Source of the DNA: a virus
Virus record (IMG/VR): IMGVR_UViG_3300035698_007174
Span: 1-64,000 of that record
Direction: 5' to 3' (one strand)
DNA: 64,000 nt
In this document: positions 15,462-22,580 of the stretch, piece after piece
Layout: each line of letters opens with the position of its first letter
How positions within the stretch are numbered: the first letter of the stretch is position 1
Position numbers and translations under genes: made by a program
The notes under the pieces: generated by a model
Database searches by the model: none
The model's input: only the letters and a program-made list of their open reading frames with translations
Told to the model about the DNA's origin: nothing

Positions 15462-15712
15462 ATCAGTTATTATTTGTTTTAAATTTGTTAATATTATATT
15501 TGTTTATATGGTCTATTTTGTCAAGTTTCCATTTCATTACCCTCATTTTTATACAGTTAATAATTATAGGGATATCAGTTGTGACAATAAATTGTTGCTA
15601 GTGTATCACTAGACTTTGTTTAATTGATTGTTTTGTCCTCCTATCTCTTTTAATTGGTTAGCGTTAAACCAGGCTTTACTATTTACCAGTTGTTTAATTA
15701 TACCCCCTATAT

Positions 15713-15892
15713 TCATTTATTTTTAATTATATTTTCTTTTATATATTCTAGTTCTGATATTATACAATTTAAAACACTCAATTGACTTTCTATCAATTTC
15801 AATAATGAATTATTACTAGTATTACAATACACTTGAAATACATCTTTTTTTATCTCAGTGTAGTACTGAATTCTTTTATCAATTAGAATCAT
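15713..15892 (-). CDS. Small early protein of 59 residues
   Basis: The frame starts MILIDKRIQYYTEIKKD, has a helical middle (NSLLKLIESQLSVLN), and ends KENIIKNK. GGAGGTCGATT precedes the ATG, which overlaps the previous gene's TGA (ATGA). The last of four chained short genes on this strand. Function unknown. Confidence 0.6.
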   Translation of the reverse strand: MILIDKRIQYYTEIKKDVFQVYCNTSNNSLLKLIESQLSVLNCIISELEYIKENIIKNK

Positions 15893-16002
15893 AATCGACC
15901 TCCATTTATACCTGTTTTTATCCTTCTATTTACTATGCGATAATTAGCAGTATGGTAATCACCTTGGAGTACTATCACATATTCAAATTTATTATGTTTC
16001 AT
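15889..16002 (-). CDS. Small early protein of 37 residues
   Basis: The frame reads MKHNKFEYVIVLQGDYHTAN and ends with RIVNRRIKTGINGGRL. AGAGAGGTATTAAG precedes the start, and both ends overlap neighbours as ATGA. The chain of overlaps is the main support. Confidence 0.55.
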   Translation of the reverse strand: MKHNKFEYVIVLQGDYHTANYRIVNRRIKTGINGGRL

Positions 16003-16157
16003 CTTAATACCTCTCTTTTTAGTAATAGATAGCATTTATTACTAATTGCTTTAATCCAAGTTTCCCGATCTGCTTTACAAGTAAATGAATATACAATTTT
16101 ACTTTTTCTATTGTCTTTCCTTCTAATCACCAGTTGATATAATTTTTGTTTTCTCAT
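15999..16157 (-). CDS. Small basic early protein of 52 residues
   Basis: The frame begins MRKQKLYQLVIRRKDNRKSK, contains FTCKADRETWIKAI, and ends KREVLR. The ATG is one base from the preceding stop. A high Lys/Arg content could mean nucleic-acid contact. Function unknown. Confidence 0.55.
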   Translation of the reverse strand: MRKQKLYQLVIRRKDNRKSKIVYSFTCKADRETWIKAISNKCYLLLKREVLR

Positions 16158-16334
16158 TTAATTTACTCCTTCTGTCATTTTTCTATAAGATAAATAAAAT
16201 TGACGTGCGTTTCTCATAATCCAATTCGTAACCACCATTGACCTATTACTCCCAATTACACTATGAGATTTTAGATAATAAGTAATAGTCAATGATTGAC
16301 AGTGTAAAAACTGTTTTTCTTCAATTCGTGTCAT
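16158..16334 (-). CDS. Small early protein of 58 residues
   Basis: First gene of the short minus-strand chain, beginning MTRIEEKQFLHCQSL and ending KMTEGVN. GGAGG precedes the ATG by six bases, and a good promoter lies directly upstream. The pattern of aromatic and basic residues (WIMRNARQFYLSY) suggests a folded helical peptide. Function unknown. Confidence 0.6.
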   Translation of the reverse strand: MTRIEEKQFLHCQSLTITYYLKSHSVIGSNRSMVVTNWIMRNARQFYLSYRKMTEGVN

Positions 16335-16354
16335 GTTGTAACCTCCTATCTATA

Positions 16355-16382
16355 ATTATATCATAATTAGAAATATATACAA
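16355..16382 (-). promoter_or_regulatory. Promoter of the short minus-strand gene chain
   Basis: On the minus strand TTGTAT and TATAAT are separated by 16 bases. The -10 is followed by TATAGATAGGAGG as in the 15350 promoter. Confidence 0.65.
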
Positions 16383-16455
16383 CTAAATAATAATATCGTG
16401 AATTTATTTAAAAAAAGTGTATTTTTTTTATATTTATTTATACCATTAAAAATAG

Positions 16456-16485
16456 TTAGGTAGTATTTAATTAATAGTATATAAT
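16456..16485 (+). promoter_or_regulatory. Divergent rightward early promoter
   Basis: TTAGGT and TATAAT are separated by 18 bases, followed by AGTAAATAGGAGG and the ATG at 16507. It is back to back with the leftward promoter at 16355-16382, forming a divergent early control region of about 130 bases. Confidence 0.5.
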
Positions 16486-16506
16486 AGTAAATAGGAGGTA
16501 TTATTA

Positions 16507-16737
16507 ATGAAGCATAAAAAGCAGTATATCAGGAAAGAAGAGGTAATTGATTATTATACTCGGTTTATACTTAATCAATTAAGGGAAGAAGAAAATTATT
16601 ATAATTGTAAAGACTACTCGAAAAGAAGACTTCTTTATAATAATTTAATTGATGGATTAATTAAAGATGGTGTCTTAACAGAAAATCAATTCAATAATTG
16701 GAATATTCCAAAATTCTTGGATAACGGTAGTAAATAA
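16507..16737 (+). CDS. Hypothetical early protein of 76 residues
   Basis: First gene of the rightward early region. The protein is charged and helical: KKQYIRKEEVIDYYTRF, then LNQLREEENYYNCKDYSKRR, and a C-terminal half with LIDGLIKDGVLTENQFNNW. GGAGG lies ten bases upstream. Size and spacing of helices would suit a small regulatory or host-takeover protein, but no family is recognised. Confidence 0.65.
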   Translation: MKHKKQYIRKEEVIDYYTRFILNQLREEENYYNCKDYSKRRLLYNNLIDGLIKDGVLTENQFNNWNIPKFLDNGSK

Positions 16738-16752
16738 AAAGGAGTGTAAAGA

Positions 16753-17148
16753 ATGACAATACAGGAAATTGAAAAGAGTATATCTGAAAATTATGATTTT
16801 AAATTAACTATTTTTGGTAATCCTACAATGAACGGTCAAGGGATAGAAGGAATTGAAAAAGAGTATACTATTGATGGTGTTATTCATATTGAAGAAATAG
16901 ACTTATATTATTTGATAGAGATAATACAAGAAAGTTGTCCTATATTTGAAATTTATGAATGTAGTTTTTATTTTAGTTGTATTTCAAATAGAGGAGGAAT
17001 TTGTTTATTACTTGACTATGATATAGATATTATAAACGGTGAAATTGAAACTAATTTGCTAGATTATATGGATTTAATTCCTTTACATTTTGAATATTAT
17101 ACAAGGGAAGAATTAAAAGAGATAGCAGAAAATCAGGAGGTAAATTAG
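16753..17148 (+). CDS. Hypothetical early protein of 131 residues
   Basis: The protein begins MTIQEIEKSISENYDFKLTIF and is markedly acidic. Alternating strands (YTIDGVIHIEEIDLYY, FYFSCISNRGGICLLLDY) predict an alpha/beta fold. It is 15 bases after the previous gene with GGAGTG upstream, and is followed by the next gene after one base. Function unknown. Confidence 0.65.
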   Translation: MTIQEIEKSISENYDFKLTIFGNPTMNGQGIEGIEKEYTIDGVIHIEEIDLYYLIEIIQESCPIFEIYECSFYFSCISNRGGICLLLDYDIDIINGEIETNLLDYMDLIPLHFEYYTREELKEIAENQEVN

Positions 17149-17149
17149 T

Positions 17150-17557
17150 ATGTTAGAAAATATTAAAATCAATACTGGATTAATGGGAATTATAAAACCT
17201 AATTGGGATAATAAAAATGATCATTTTAAATACAGAATTTCTATCACTTATAATGGAATTCGTACTTCTTTTGTTTACTATACCTCAGTTATGGATTATA
17301 GAGAGAATAAAAGGAAATTAACAAAGCATGATAAAAGTTTCTCCCTTCAATGTTTTATTAATGATTGTTTAATCTGTTGTGATTATGACATTGAAGAATT
17401 TTTAATTGAATTCGGACATACTGGAAATTCAACAGAATTAAAACAGGGATTTACTGCTTTTAAAGAGTGTAAAAAATCATTAAAAAAAGCCTTAAAGCTA
17501 TTTACCGAAGATGAATTATATCAATTGAGTACTGAAATTTATAAATTAGAATTATAA
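17150..17557 (+). CDS. Hypothetical early protein of 135 residues
   Basis: The chain begins MLENIKINTGLMGIIKPNW. Beta-rich segments (YRISITYNGIRTSFVYYTS) are followed by a Cys-containing helix with FSLQCFINDCLICCDYDIEEFL. AGGAGG precedes the ATG. Proteins with an alternating YxxSxxYNGxxxSF pattern are common in phage early regions, but I cannot name this one. A terminator follows. Confidence 0.65.
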   Translation: MLENIKINTGLMGIIKPNWDNKNDHFKYRISITYNGIRTSFVYYTSVMDYRENKRKLTKHDKSFSLQCFINDCLICCDYDIEEFLIEFGHTGNSTELKQGFTAFKECKKSLKKALKLFTEDELYQLSTEIYKLEL

Positions 17558-17579
17558 ACAATTCATAGTTTATACAATA

Positions 17580-17605
17580 GGCCGGATATTAAATTATCTG
17601 GCCTT
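17580..17605 (+). terminator. Rho-independent terminator
   Basis: GGCCGGATA and TATCTGGCC form a nine-pair stem (one G-U) over six bases, followed by TTTCC. It closes the first rightward early operon. Confidence 0.75.
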
Positions 17606-18050
17606 TCCAGGTGAAAAGATAATTTATACTAAGAAATAAATTCCAGATAACTATTATATTAAAAAATAATATCGAATTATTTATTGACAGTATACCAGTT
17701 TTTACAATGAATAAAAATTATGTTACTTATGATTTTTTAATTGATCTGATTAAAAAAATTACTGATAATATAGGCAAGGGAATTATACCAGAATTATAAT
17801 TTTTTGATACTATTTACATTTTAATTATTTTCTGATTTATTGATAGTTTGAATTAATAACAAATTCAGATTATCCCACTAATTTTAATTATTCAAAAGTT
17901 TAAAAGAATAACTAAAGTTAGAATACACTAACAAATGTAAGCCCAGGCTTACTAGGTAAGGCCAGGTTTACCCTGGGCCAGGGGAGAAATTTATTATAAA
18001 AAAATCCATGATCTCCATGAGAATCTCCATGAGAATTTTGAAAAAATAAG
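17606..18050. other. Gene-poor regulatory stretch
   Basis: No supported gene. A 30-codon frame at 17707-17799 has no ribosome-binding site. At 17940-17985 there is a GC-richer cluster of CCAGG/CCTGG words, an island in very AT-rich DNA, and at 18004-18035 the word ATCTCCATGAGA is repeated. These may be protein-binding sites controlling the clamp operon. Confidence 0.45.
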
Positions 18051-18066
18051 TATAATAGGAGATTGC

Positions 18067-18168
18067 ATGAAAATTGATTTTAGTTCCATACTTAATTTTA
18101 CCGGAGGATTGCAAAATATTTTGAAAAAAAATGAAAAAAATAAATATATTAAAAAAAAGTTTGCATAG
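18067..18168 (+). CDS. Possible 33-residue basic peptide
   Basis: The frame reads MKIDFSSILNFTGGLQNIL and ends in KKNEKNKYIKKKFA. AGGAG lies seven bases before the ATG, preceded directly by a TATAAT at 18051. Because a start site after that TATAAT would leave almost no leader, transcription may come from further upstream. Small and unconfirmed. Confidence 0.4.
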   Translation: MKIDFSSILNFTGGLQNILKKNEKNKYIKKKFA

Positions 18169-18189
18169 AGCTATTAACTATGTTATCAT
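18161..18189 (+). promoter_or_regulatory. Promoter upstream of the clamp operon
   Basis: TTGCAT and TATCAT are separated by 17 bases. About 150 bases of leader follow, with two copies of ATTAAGTTTTAAGA and a hairpin-prone AAGATT/AATCTT stretch, before the ATG at 18346. Confidence 0.55.
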
Positions 18190-18345
18190 AAACTATGGAC
18201 TAAAAGAATATTGATGATATTCTAACGGCTATTTGATATGGATTAAGTTTTAAGAATGAATTAAGTTTTAAGATTATCTAAAAAAATCTTAAGATTTTCA
18301 TCTTGAAATTTAGGGTATAAGGGTACAAAATGGAGGTATACTACT

Positions 18346-18595
18346 ATGACAGTAAGAATATGAAGGGTTCGGATTTACTAAGCAAGAGAGAAAGATTGCA
18401 AAGTCTTTATTTTCACAAGGCTTTGAAATGGGTAATAATGTCAATTTTTATAAAGATGGTATGGAAATAATATTTACTGATTTTAAGAATTTGTCAATTT
18501 ACCAGTACAATAAATCAATAGATGATATGGAGTATTTATTTACCATACCATTAAAAGGTTATACAGGAATAATAAATAAAAAGGAGATAAAATAA
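18346..18595 (+). CDS. Small protein readable only with a +1 frameshift
   Basis: An ATG at 18346 with GGAGGT eight bases upstream reads only five codons (MTVRI) to a TGA at 18361. One base further, in the +1 frame, a protein-like sequence is open to 18595: EGFGFTKQERKIAKSL, then FYKDGMEIIFTDFKNLSIY and a C-terminal IPLKGYTGIINKKEIK. That frame is closed upstream by TAA at 18353 and has no start codon with a ribosome-binding site. ATA-TGA-A could support a stop-codon-driven +1 shift; otherwise it is a point indel or sequence error. The product would be about 82 residues, directly ahead of the clamp gene. Confidence 0.55.
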
Positions 18596-18597
18596 TT

Positions 18598-19653
18598 ATG
18601 ACAGTCAACAGAAAACAACTTTTAACAGATCTTACTAAGGTACAAAAATTCGTATCCACTAAAAACTCTCTATCAATTCTATCTCATATTTCATTTAAGG
18701 AAAATGAATTGATAGTAGTAAGCAATGAAAATGAAGTCCATATCGATAATTTGGATATTGAGGGTGATTTTTGTGTAGACTTTTTCAAACTACAAAAAGC
18801 ATTGAAAAACTTAAAATCGGAATATGTAGATATTATACCTGAAAACAATTATCAACTAACTATTGTTGATGGTAAAAGGAAAGTTGAAATTGCTATTCTT
18901 CCCAATGAAAAGTTTCCTAATCTGGTGAAAGAAGACAATTCTATTATTAGTTCTAAAGAAGTTGTATTGCTCAACAATATTCAGGTTAATACTTTACTTA
19001 ATACAACAAGTAAATCAGAAAGTAGAAGGTTTGTATCTGGAATATTTTTTGATGGTGAAAACTTTGTGAGTACAGATGGAAAACAATTAACAACAGTTAA
19101 ACCTACAACATATATTTCAGATATTGAAGATACTGAAATTGTTGTCAATTACTCTGCTTTAAGTTCTGTTAAACAGGTTAAAAATGAAATGTATCTTTTT
19201 GCTTTTTCTGAAAAGTATACAAAAATTCAATATCAAAATGTTACTATTTATGGTAGAAATATTGAAGGGAACTTTCCTCCTTATAAAAGAGTAATTCCTT
19301 CTGATATTGATAATTTTGCTCATATCTCTGTTAAAAAATCTGAATTGATAGAAGAATTAAAATATATCAAAAACTTATCAGATCATGAAGGTAGAAAGAT
19401 GATAGCAAGGATTAAACCAACAAAGATAGACATTAGTAGTGATTGCAACAATAAACAAGTAAGTACTTCCATTGTTTGCACTACAGATATTGTTGTGGAT
19501 ATTGCTTTGAACTATGAATTTATATTGAACTTTCTAACAGTAACTAAAGACTTGCATTCATGTTGTGATATTTATATTAAAGATGGCAGATCAGCAATAT
19601 TGTTTAAAGATACTTACGGAATTACTTATCTTTGTATGCCAATGACTTATTAA
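18598..19653 (+). CDS. dnaN: DNA polymerase sliding clamp (beta subunit)
   Basis: The 351-residue protein has the length and three-part layout of bacterial beta clamps. It opens MTVNRKQLLTDLTKVQKFV and LSILSHISFKENELIVVSNE, the first-domain pattern. LPNEKFPNLV marks the domain border, and RFVSGIFFDGENFVSTDGKQL begins domain two. GRNIEGNFPPYKRVIPSD and a C-terminal TYLCMPMTY end as in DnaN, whose final residues are usually MP(M/V)R(L/I). GGAGATAAAATAATT precedes the ATG. A phage-coded clamp beside its own polymerase suggests a largely self-sufficient replisome. Confidence 0.9.
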   Translation: MTVNRKQLLTDLTKVQKFVSTKNSLSILSHISFKENELIVVSNENEVHIDNLDIEGDFCVDFFKLQKALKNLKSEYVDIIPENNYQLTIVDGKRKVEIAILPNEKFPNLVKEDNSIISSKEVVLLNNIQVNTLLNTTSKSESRRFVSGIFFDGENFVSTDGKQLTTVKPTTYISDIEDTEIVVNYSALSSVKQVKNEMYLFAFSEKYTKIQYQNVTIYGRNIEGNFPPYKRVIPSDIDNFAHISVKKSELIEELKYIKNLSDHEGRKMIARIKPTKIDISSDCNNKQVSTSIVCTTDIVVDIALNYEFILNFLTVTKDLHSCCDIYIKDGRSAILFKDTYGITYLCMPMTY

Positions 19654-19654
19654 A

Positions 19655-19729
19655 ATGGAATACTTAATTATTATAACGGTACTGATAATATTCAGTACCG
19701 GACTTTATTACTTTATAAAATATAGATAA
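19655..19729 (+). CDS. Possible 24-residue membrane peptide
   Basis: An ATG two bases after the clamp stop reads MEYLIIITVLIIFSTGLYYF then IKYR, a single membrane span with a basic end. There is no Shine-Dalgarno, so translation would depend on termination of the clamp gene. The same bases contain the hairpin at 19677-19700, which may be the real feature here. Confidence 0.3.
   Translation: MEYLIIITVLIIFSTGLYYFIKYR
19677..19700 (+). terminator. Hairpin after the clamp gene
   Basis: CGGTACTGA and TCAGTACCG form a nine-pair stem, followed by GACTTTATTACTTT, a poor U-tract. It may attenuate or stabilise the clamp mRNA end. Confidence 0.4.
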
Positions 19730-19738
19730 GGAGACAAT

Positions 19739-19897
19739 ATGGAAAATATGCTAATTACCGAAGAAGAATATAAAGGTTATACTTTTAAGATTTATTATGA
19801 TGAGATTGGAGAAAATCCTAGAGATTGGGATACTGAAATGAGAAGAGAAAGATTAAATGGTAATGAATTTCGTCAATTTGACTATTGTTTAGTATAA
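19739..19897 (+). CDS. Small protein of 52 residues with KGYxFxIYYDExxENPRDWD motif
   Basis: AAGGAGACAAT precedes the ATG. The protein reads MENMLITEEEYKGYTFKIYY and then DEIGENPRDWDTEMRRERLNG, ending FRQFDYCLV. The segment DExGENPRDWD resembles the start of a family of phage proteins of unknown function that share an NPRxWD core and are usually longer; this looks like a short version. It is 12 bases before the next start. Confidence 0.6.
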   Translation: MENMLITEEEYKGYTFKIYYDEIGENPRDWDTEMRRERLNGNEFRQFDYCLV

Positions 19898-19908
19898 AAG
19901 GAGAAATT

Positions 19909-20121
19909 ATGAAACATTGCAAAAAACTAGTGACTATAAAAGTATATAATGAAAGAAAGACTATGTTTATTGTCTACCATGATTATTGGATTAATGTTTA
20001 CGGATTTACCACTTGTCAAAATCATGATAAAAAAAAGGTTATGTGTAGTGAATGGGGCTTTACTACACTTAAACAAACTATAACTACTATCAACAGTGAA
20101 TTACAGGAGGTTATAATATGA
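19909..20121 (+). CDS. Hypothetical early protein of 70 residues
   Basis: Start MKHCKKLVTIKVYNERK is fixed by AAAGGAGAAATT. Continues with MFIVYHDYWINVYGFTTCQN and CSEWGFTTLKQTI. Aromatic-rich beta pattern. Overlaps the next gene as ATGACA. Family unknown. Confidence 0.6.
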   Translation: MKHCKKLVTIKVYNERKTMFIVYHDYWINVYGFTTCQNHDKKKVMCSEWGFTTLKQTITTINSELQEVII

Positions 20122-20345
20122 CAATAAGAAAACATTTTGAGGACTTTTTTCCTGAATTTTTAGATGAAAATTACACTTGTTTTTCTGATTATTTAGAAGA
20201 TCAGGGATTTACTGAAACTGAAGTTGAAGATATATCTAAAAAATATCCAAAGTACTTTGATGATAGTAAGTACAGTTATTATTTAAGCGAAAAGGAAATA
20301 ATAAATCAGTTAGACAATGATTATTCATTTATGACAATAATATAA
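20118..20345 (+). CDS. Hypothetical acidic early protein of 75 residues
   Basis: MTIRKHFEDFFPEFLDENY starts a helical acidic chain with a motif of paired Glu/Asp and aromatic residues (FSDYLEDQGFTETEVEDISKKY). AGGAGG precedes the ATG. Acidic, aromatic-rich small proteins can act as DNA mimics, but nothing shows it here. Confidence 0.6.
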   Translation: MTIRKHFEDFFPEFLDENYTCFSDYLEDQGFTETEVEDISKKYPKYFDDSKYSYYLSEKEIINQLDNDYSFMTII

Positions 20346-20354
20346 GGAGACAAT

Positions 20355-20672
20355 ATGAAACAATATACAAAATGGTGGAATTACGGGAAATATTCAAGTG
20401 GGAATTATGGTACTAACACACTAGCTTTTCAAGACAGTCAAGGAAATTGTTTTTGGTATTCTTATAATACACTTGTTGCTTTTAGAAAAACTTGTCACTC
20501 TCTTGTTGCTTTTAGAAAAACTTGTCACTCTCTTGTTATTCATGAAAATGTATGGGGTATTACAACAGGAAAACATTTAAATTGGATAGATGATGATCAT
20601 AAAATCAGGGTAGACAGTACAGAATTTGAAAAGAAATATGAAGAATATTTTGGTCAGGAGGATACAAAATGA
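20355..20672 (+). CDS. DUF8033-like phage protein with internal tandem duplication
   Basis: The 105-residue protein starts MKQYTKWWNYGKYSSGNYGT and has NTLAFQDSQGNCFWYSYNTLVAFR, then ENVWGITTGKHLNWID and a charged tail. The order SSGNYG, FWYSY, VAFR and TTGKHLNWID matches a small phage family (I recall it as DUF8033) of unknown role. The segment LVAFRKTCHS is present twice in a row, the result of a 30-base direct duplication. AAGGAGACAAT precedes the ATG. Confidence 0.6.
   Translation: MKQYTKWWNYGKYSSGNYGTNTLAFQDSQGNCFWYSYNTLVAFRKTCHSLVAFRKTCHSLVIHENVWGITTGKHLNWIDDDHKIRVDSTEFEKKYEEYFGQEDTK
20472..20531 (+). repeat. Two perfect 30-base tandem copies
   Basis: The copies at 20472-20501 and 20502-20531 are identical, and a third begins (CTTGTT) at 20532. 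The unit keeps the frame, adding 10 residues. It is likely a recent slippage event. Confidence 0.9.
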
Positions 20673-20908
20673 AAGTAAATAAAATGAATAGAATATTAAC
20701 TGCTCAATATCTGAATAAGCAAATTGAAGAATGGAAAGAAGCTTGTCAGTTATCAGACGATATATTGGTGAATAAAGAAAAAGAATTTTATTATGGTATG
20801 TTATCTGACTGGGAAATAGACAATCATAAAGCAGACAATGATTTATTCCATGAAACATTACAATCATTTATAACATTAAAAAATTTACATAATATGGAGG
20901 TAGAATAA
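20669..20908 (+). CDS. Hypothetical helical early protein of 79 residues
   Basis: Begins MKVNKMNRILTAQYLNKQIEE and continues as charged helices with WKEACQLSDDILVNKEKEF and a second half DWEIDNHKADNDLFHETLQSF. It overlaps the preceding stop (ATGA) with GGAGGATACAAA upstream. Function unknown. Confidence 0.6.
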   Translation: MKVNKMNRILTAQYLNKQIEEWKEACQLSDDILVNKEKEFYYGMLSDWEIDNHKADNDLFHETLQSFITLKNLHNMEVE

Positions 20909-20909
20909 T

Positions 20910-21152
20910 ATGGAAAAATTACAATGGAGTTTAGATGAACTAAAAGATCAATTGAGTGATTTACAATGTCAATTGGGTGAGACACAAACAAAACTTGACG
21001 ATTTAGAAATTGATCCAGATGAATATGAGGATAGTTATATTGACTGCTTAGATGATCAGGGTGATGTGATTATAGGTAGTTTGCGTTATAGTCCTTCAAG
21101 AGTATTGAGAGAAGTTGATCCCATTGCATATAGATGTGGTTTAAATGACTAG
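20910..21152 (+). CDS. Small coiled-coil protein of 80 residues
   Basis: The first 30 residues form a leucine-rich coiled coil (WSLDELKDQLSDLQCQLGET). The middle is strongly acidic (DLEIDPDEYEDSYIDCLDDQGD). The tail contains RYSPSRVLREVDPIAY, which resembles a short conserved phage motif but has no known role. GGAGG lies nine bases upstream of the ATG. Confidence 0.6.
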   Translation: MEKLQWSLDELKDQLSDLQCQLGETQTKLDDLEIDPDEYEDSYIDCLDDQGDVIIGSLRYSPSRVLREVDPIAYRCGLND

Positions 21153-21274
21153 TGGATAGTATTGAAATTGAAGAGACTGTGGATTATAAAGATTTACAAA
21201 ATGAAATTGATGATCTTGAAACTGAGATATTTGATAAAAAAGAAGAAATTGAAGAAATGGAGGATACATTATGA
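21152..21274 (+). CDS. Small acidic coiled-coil peptide of 40 residues
   Basis: GTG at 21152 overlaps the preceding TAG (TAGTG) and the frame runs to a TGA that overlaps the next ATG (ATGA). The translation begins DSIEIEETVDYKDLQNEIDD and is a continuous acidic heptad repeat. The two overlap junctions and composition support it. It may partner the coiled coil of the gene before. Confidence 0.5.
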   Translation: MDSIEIEETVDYKDLQNEIDDLETEIFDKKEEIEEMEDTL

Positions 21275-21561
21275 GTATAAGAATAAAATTGATTTGTGGA
21301 GAAGTTGAGGTTAAGGATTGTGGTTTTCAAAAAGAAGTTGAATTGCATTATGTAGATGAAAATATTTTAGTTCACCAGGTTTTACAAGAGATTGAAGTTT
21401 GTGACTTAATTGAGGATATTGGAGTAGAGAAAATACTGGAAACTTTGGAAGATGAAATTATCTTTATGGGTGATATTGAAAGTCTATTGGATTATGTTGT
21501 CAAAAACTATGATCATGAGCTAATCAAAGAAAAATTAGATGATCAGGAGGTTTTATTATGA
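21271..21561 (+). CDS. Hypothetical acidic protein of 96 residues
   Basis: MSIRIKLICGEVEVKDCGFQK opens a beta-rich half. The remainder is acidic and helical with VLQEIEVCDLIEDIGVEKIL. Starts with GGAGGATACATT upstream and overlaps the next gene as ATGA. Unknown function. Confidence 0.6.
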   Translation: MSIRIKLICGEVEVKDCGFQKEVELHYVDENILVHQVLQEIEVCDLIEDIGVEKILETLEDEIIFMGDIESLLDYVVKNYDHELIKEKLDDQEVLL

Positions 21562-22019
21562 AAATAACTAAAGAGACAATCGAAGCAATGGACAAATTTC
21601 TAGTTTCTACGAGTAATTTATTAGCTCGATGGAATCATGATCAAAATGATTTTGACTTGGTAGAAGACTATCCTTTCGAAAATGATTTTCAATCTGTTCT
21701 TACTGGCGTAAGTGAATGGTATTTAACACAAGTGAAAATAAGAGAAGAACAGCAAAAACCGACCATTGAAAAAATACTCAGAAAACTACAGAAAGAAAAT
21801 GTAATAAGTGGTTATCTAGTCTCCCATAAACCGAAAACACCAGAAATTACAGATCTTCATATAAATGTTATGTTTAATGGGGTAAAATACAATTCAAATG
21901 TACCCATATGGTCTGATAAATTAAATGATTATTACAAAATGAATAGTATGATAGCTGAAATGTTAGATGAAATTCACCTTGAAATTAAACAAGCAATAAT
22001 AAAAGGATTAAAAAAATGA
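21558..22019 (+). CDS. Hypothetical protein of 153 residues
   Basis: The N-terminal half is helical (MKITKETIEAMDKFLVSTSN). The second half reads EKILRKLQKENVISGYLVSH with strands such as DLHINVMFNGVKYNSNVPIW. AGGAGG is upstream. It ends overlapping the next start (ATGA). No family is recognised. Confidence 0.6.
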   Translation: MKITKETIEAMDKFLVSTSNLLARWNHDQNDFDLVEDYPFENDFQSVLTGVSEWYLTQVKIREEQQKPTIEKILRKLQKENVISGYLVSHKPKTPEITDLHINVMFNGVKYNSNVPIWSDKLNDYYKMNSMIAEMLDEIHLEIKQAIIKGLKK

Positions 22020-22180
22020 ATATTTTTAATACTAATAATTTGCATGGTTTTATAATTAAAAAGCAAACTAAGCAATCAAAAAAAGAAAGAGTCAATAGAG
22101 ATATTTTTTATTCGCACTGTTGGGGGTGGTTAGGAAATAGGGGCAGATTTGACAGAAGAACATGGAGAAAGAAGAAATAA
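22016..22180 (+). CDS. Small basic protein of 54 residues
   Basis: The frame begins MNIFNTNNLHGFIIKKQTKQ and ends in a Trp- and Arg-rich part: HCWGWLGNRGRFDRRTWRKK. AAAGGATTA precedes the ATG, which overlaps the previous stop. The basic, aromatic C-terminus would fit nucleic-acid binding. Unknown function. Confidence 0.55.
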   Translation: MNIFNTNNLHGFIIKKQTKQSKKERVNRDIFYSHCWGWLGNRGRFDRRTWRKKK

Positions 22181-22195
22181 TCAGGAGGTTTTATT

Positions 22196-22570
22196 ATGAA
22201 GTTCTCAAAGATAGATAGAGATCTGAAGACTAGAGAATACTTTGATAGATATTATCATTGGTTAATAAATAAAGGAGACAAAAAACAGTTATTTGACATA
22301 GACCAGGAAATACAAGCAAAAGAAATTGAACTTCATTTAGAAAATCATCCTGAGGTTCAAGATCAGAATAAAGAGACAATCAATTGGGTAATTAAAAATG
22401 CCGGAAAGTTTCGGAACTTTATAAATTCAGTTAAAGAACTTGCGATATTTATGTATTTTATTCAAAATGTCGATCCAGAATGTAACAATGAAAAATTTGA
22501 TGAAAACTATGACAAGATGATCGAGTTGTATAATGATTTGAAAGATAATTTAATTGACAGTATTTATTAA
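22196..22570 (+). CDS. Hypothetical helical protein of 124 residues
   Basis: Begins MKFSKIDRDLKTREYFDRYY; mid-part KEIELHLENHPEVQDQNKET; C-terminal half VKELAIFMYFIQNVDPECNN. AGGAGG precedes the ATG, ten bases before the sigma-like gene. The helical makeup fits a regulator of the next gene, such as an anti-sigma or co-factor, but this is only position-based. Confidence 0.55.
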   Translation: MKFSKIDRDLKTREYFDRYYHWLINKGDKKQLFDIDQEIQAKEIELHLENHPEVQDQNKETINWVIKNAGKFRNFINSVKELAIFMYFIQNVDPECNNEKFDENYDKMIELYNDLKDNLIDSIY

Positions 22571-22580
22571 GGAGTTTAAA

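Noticed and set aside
15407-15601. Hydrophobic 64-residue frame on the plus strand
   Set aside because: No Shine-Dalgarno and it overlaps the inverted repeat; hydrophobicity comes from T-rich DNA.
17707-17799. 30-residue frame after the first early operon
   Set aside because: No ribosome-binding site and no coupling to an upstream gene.
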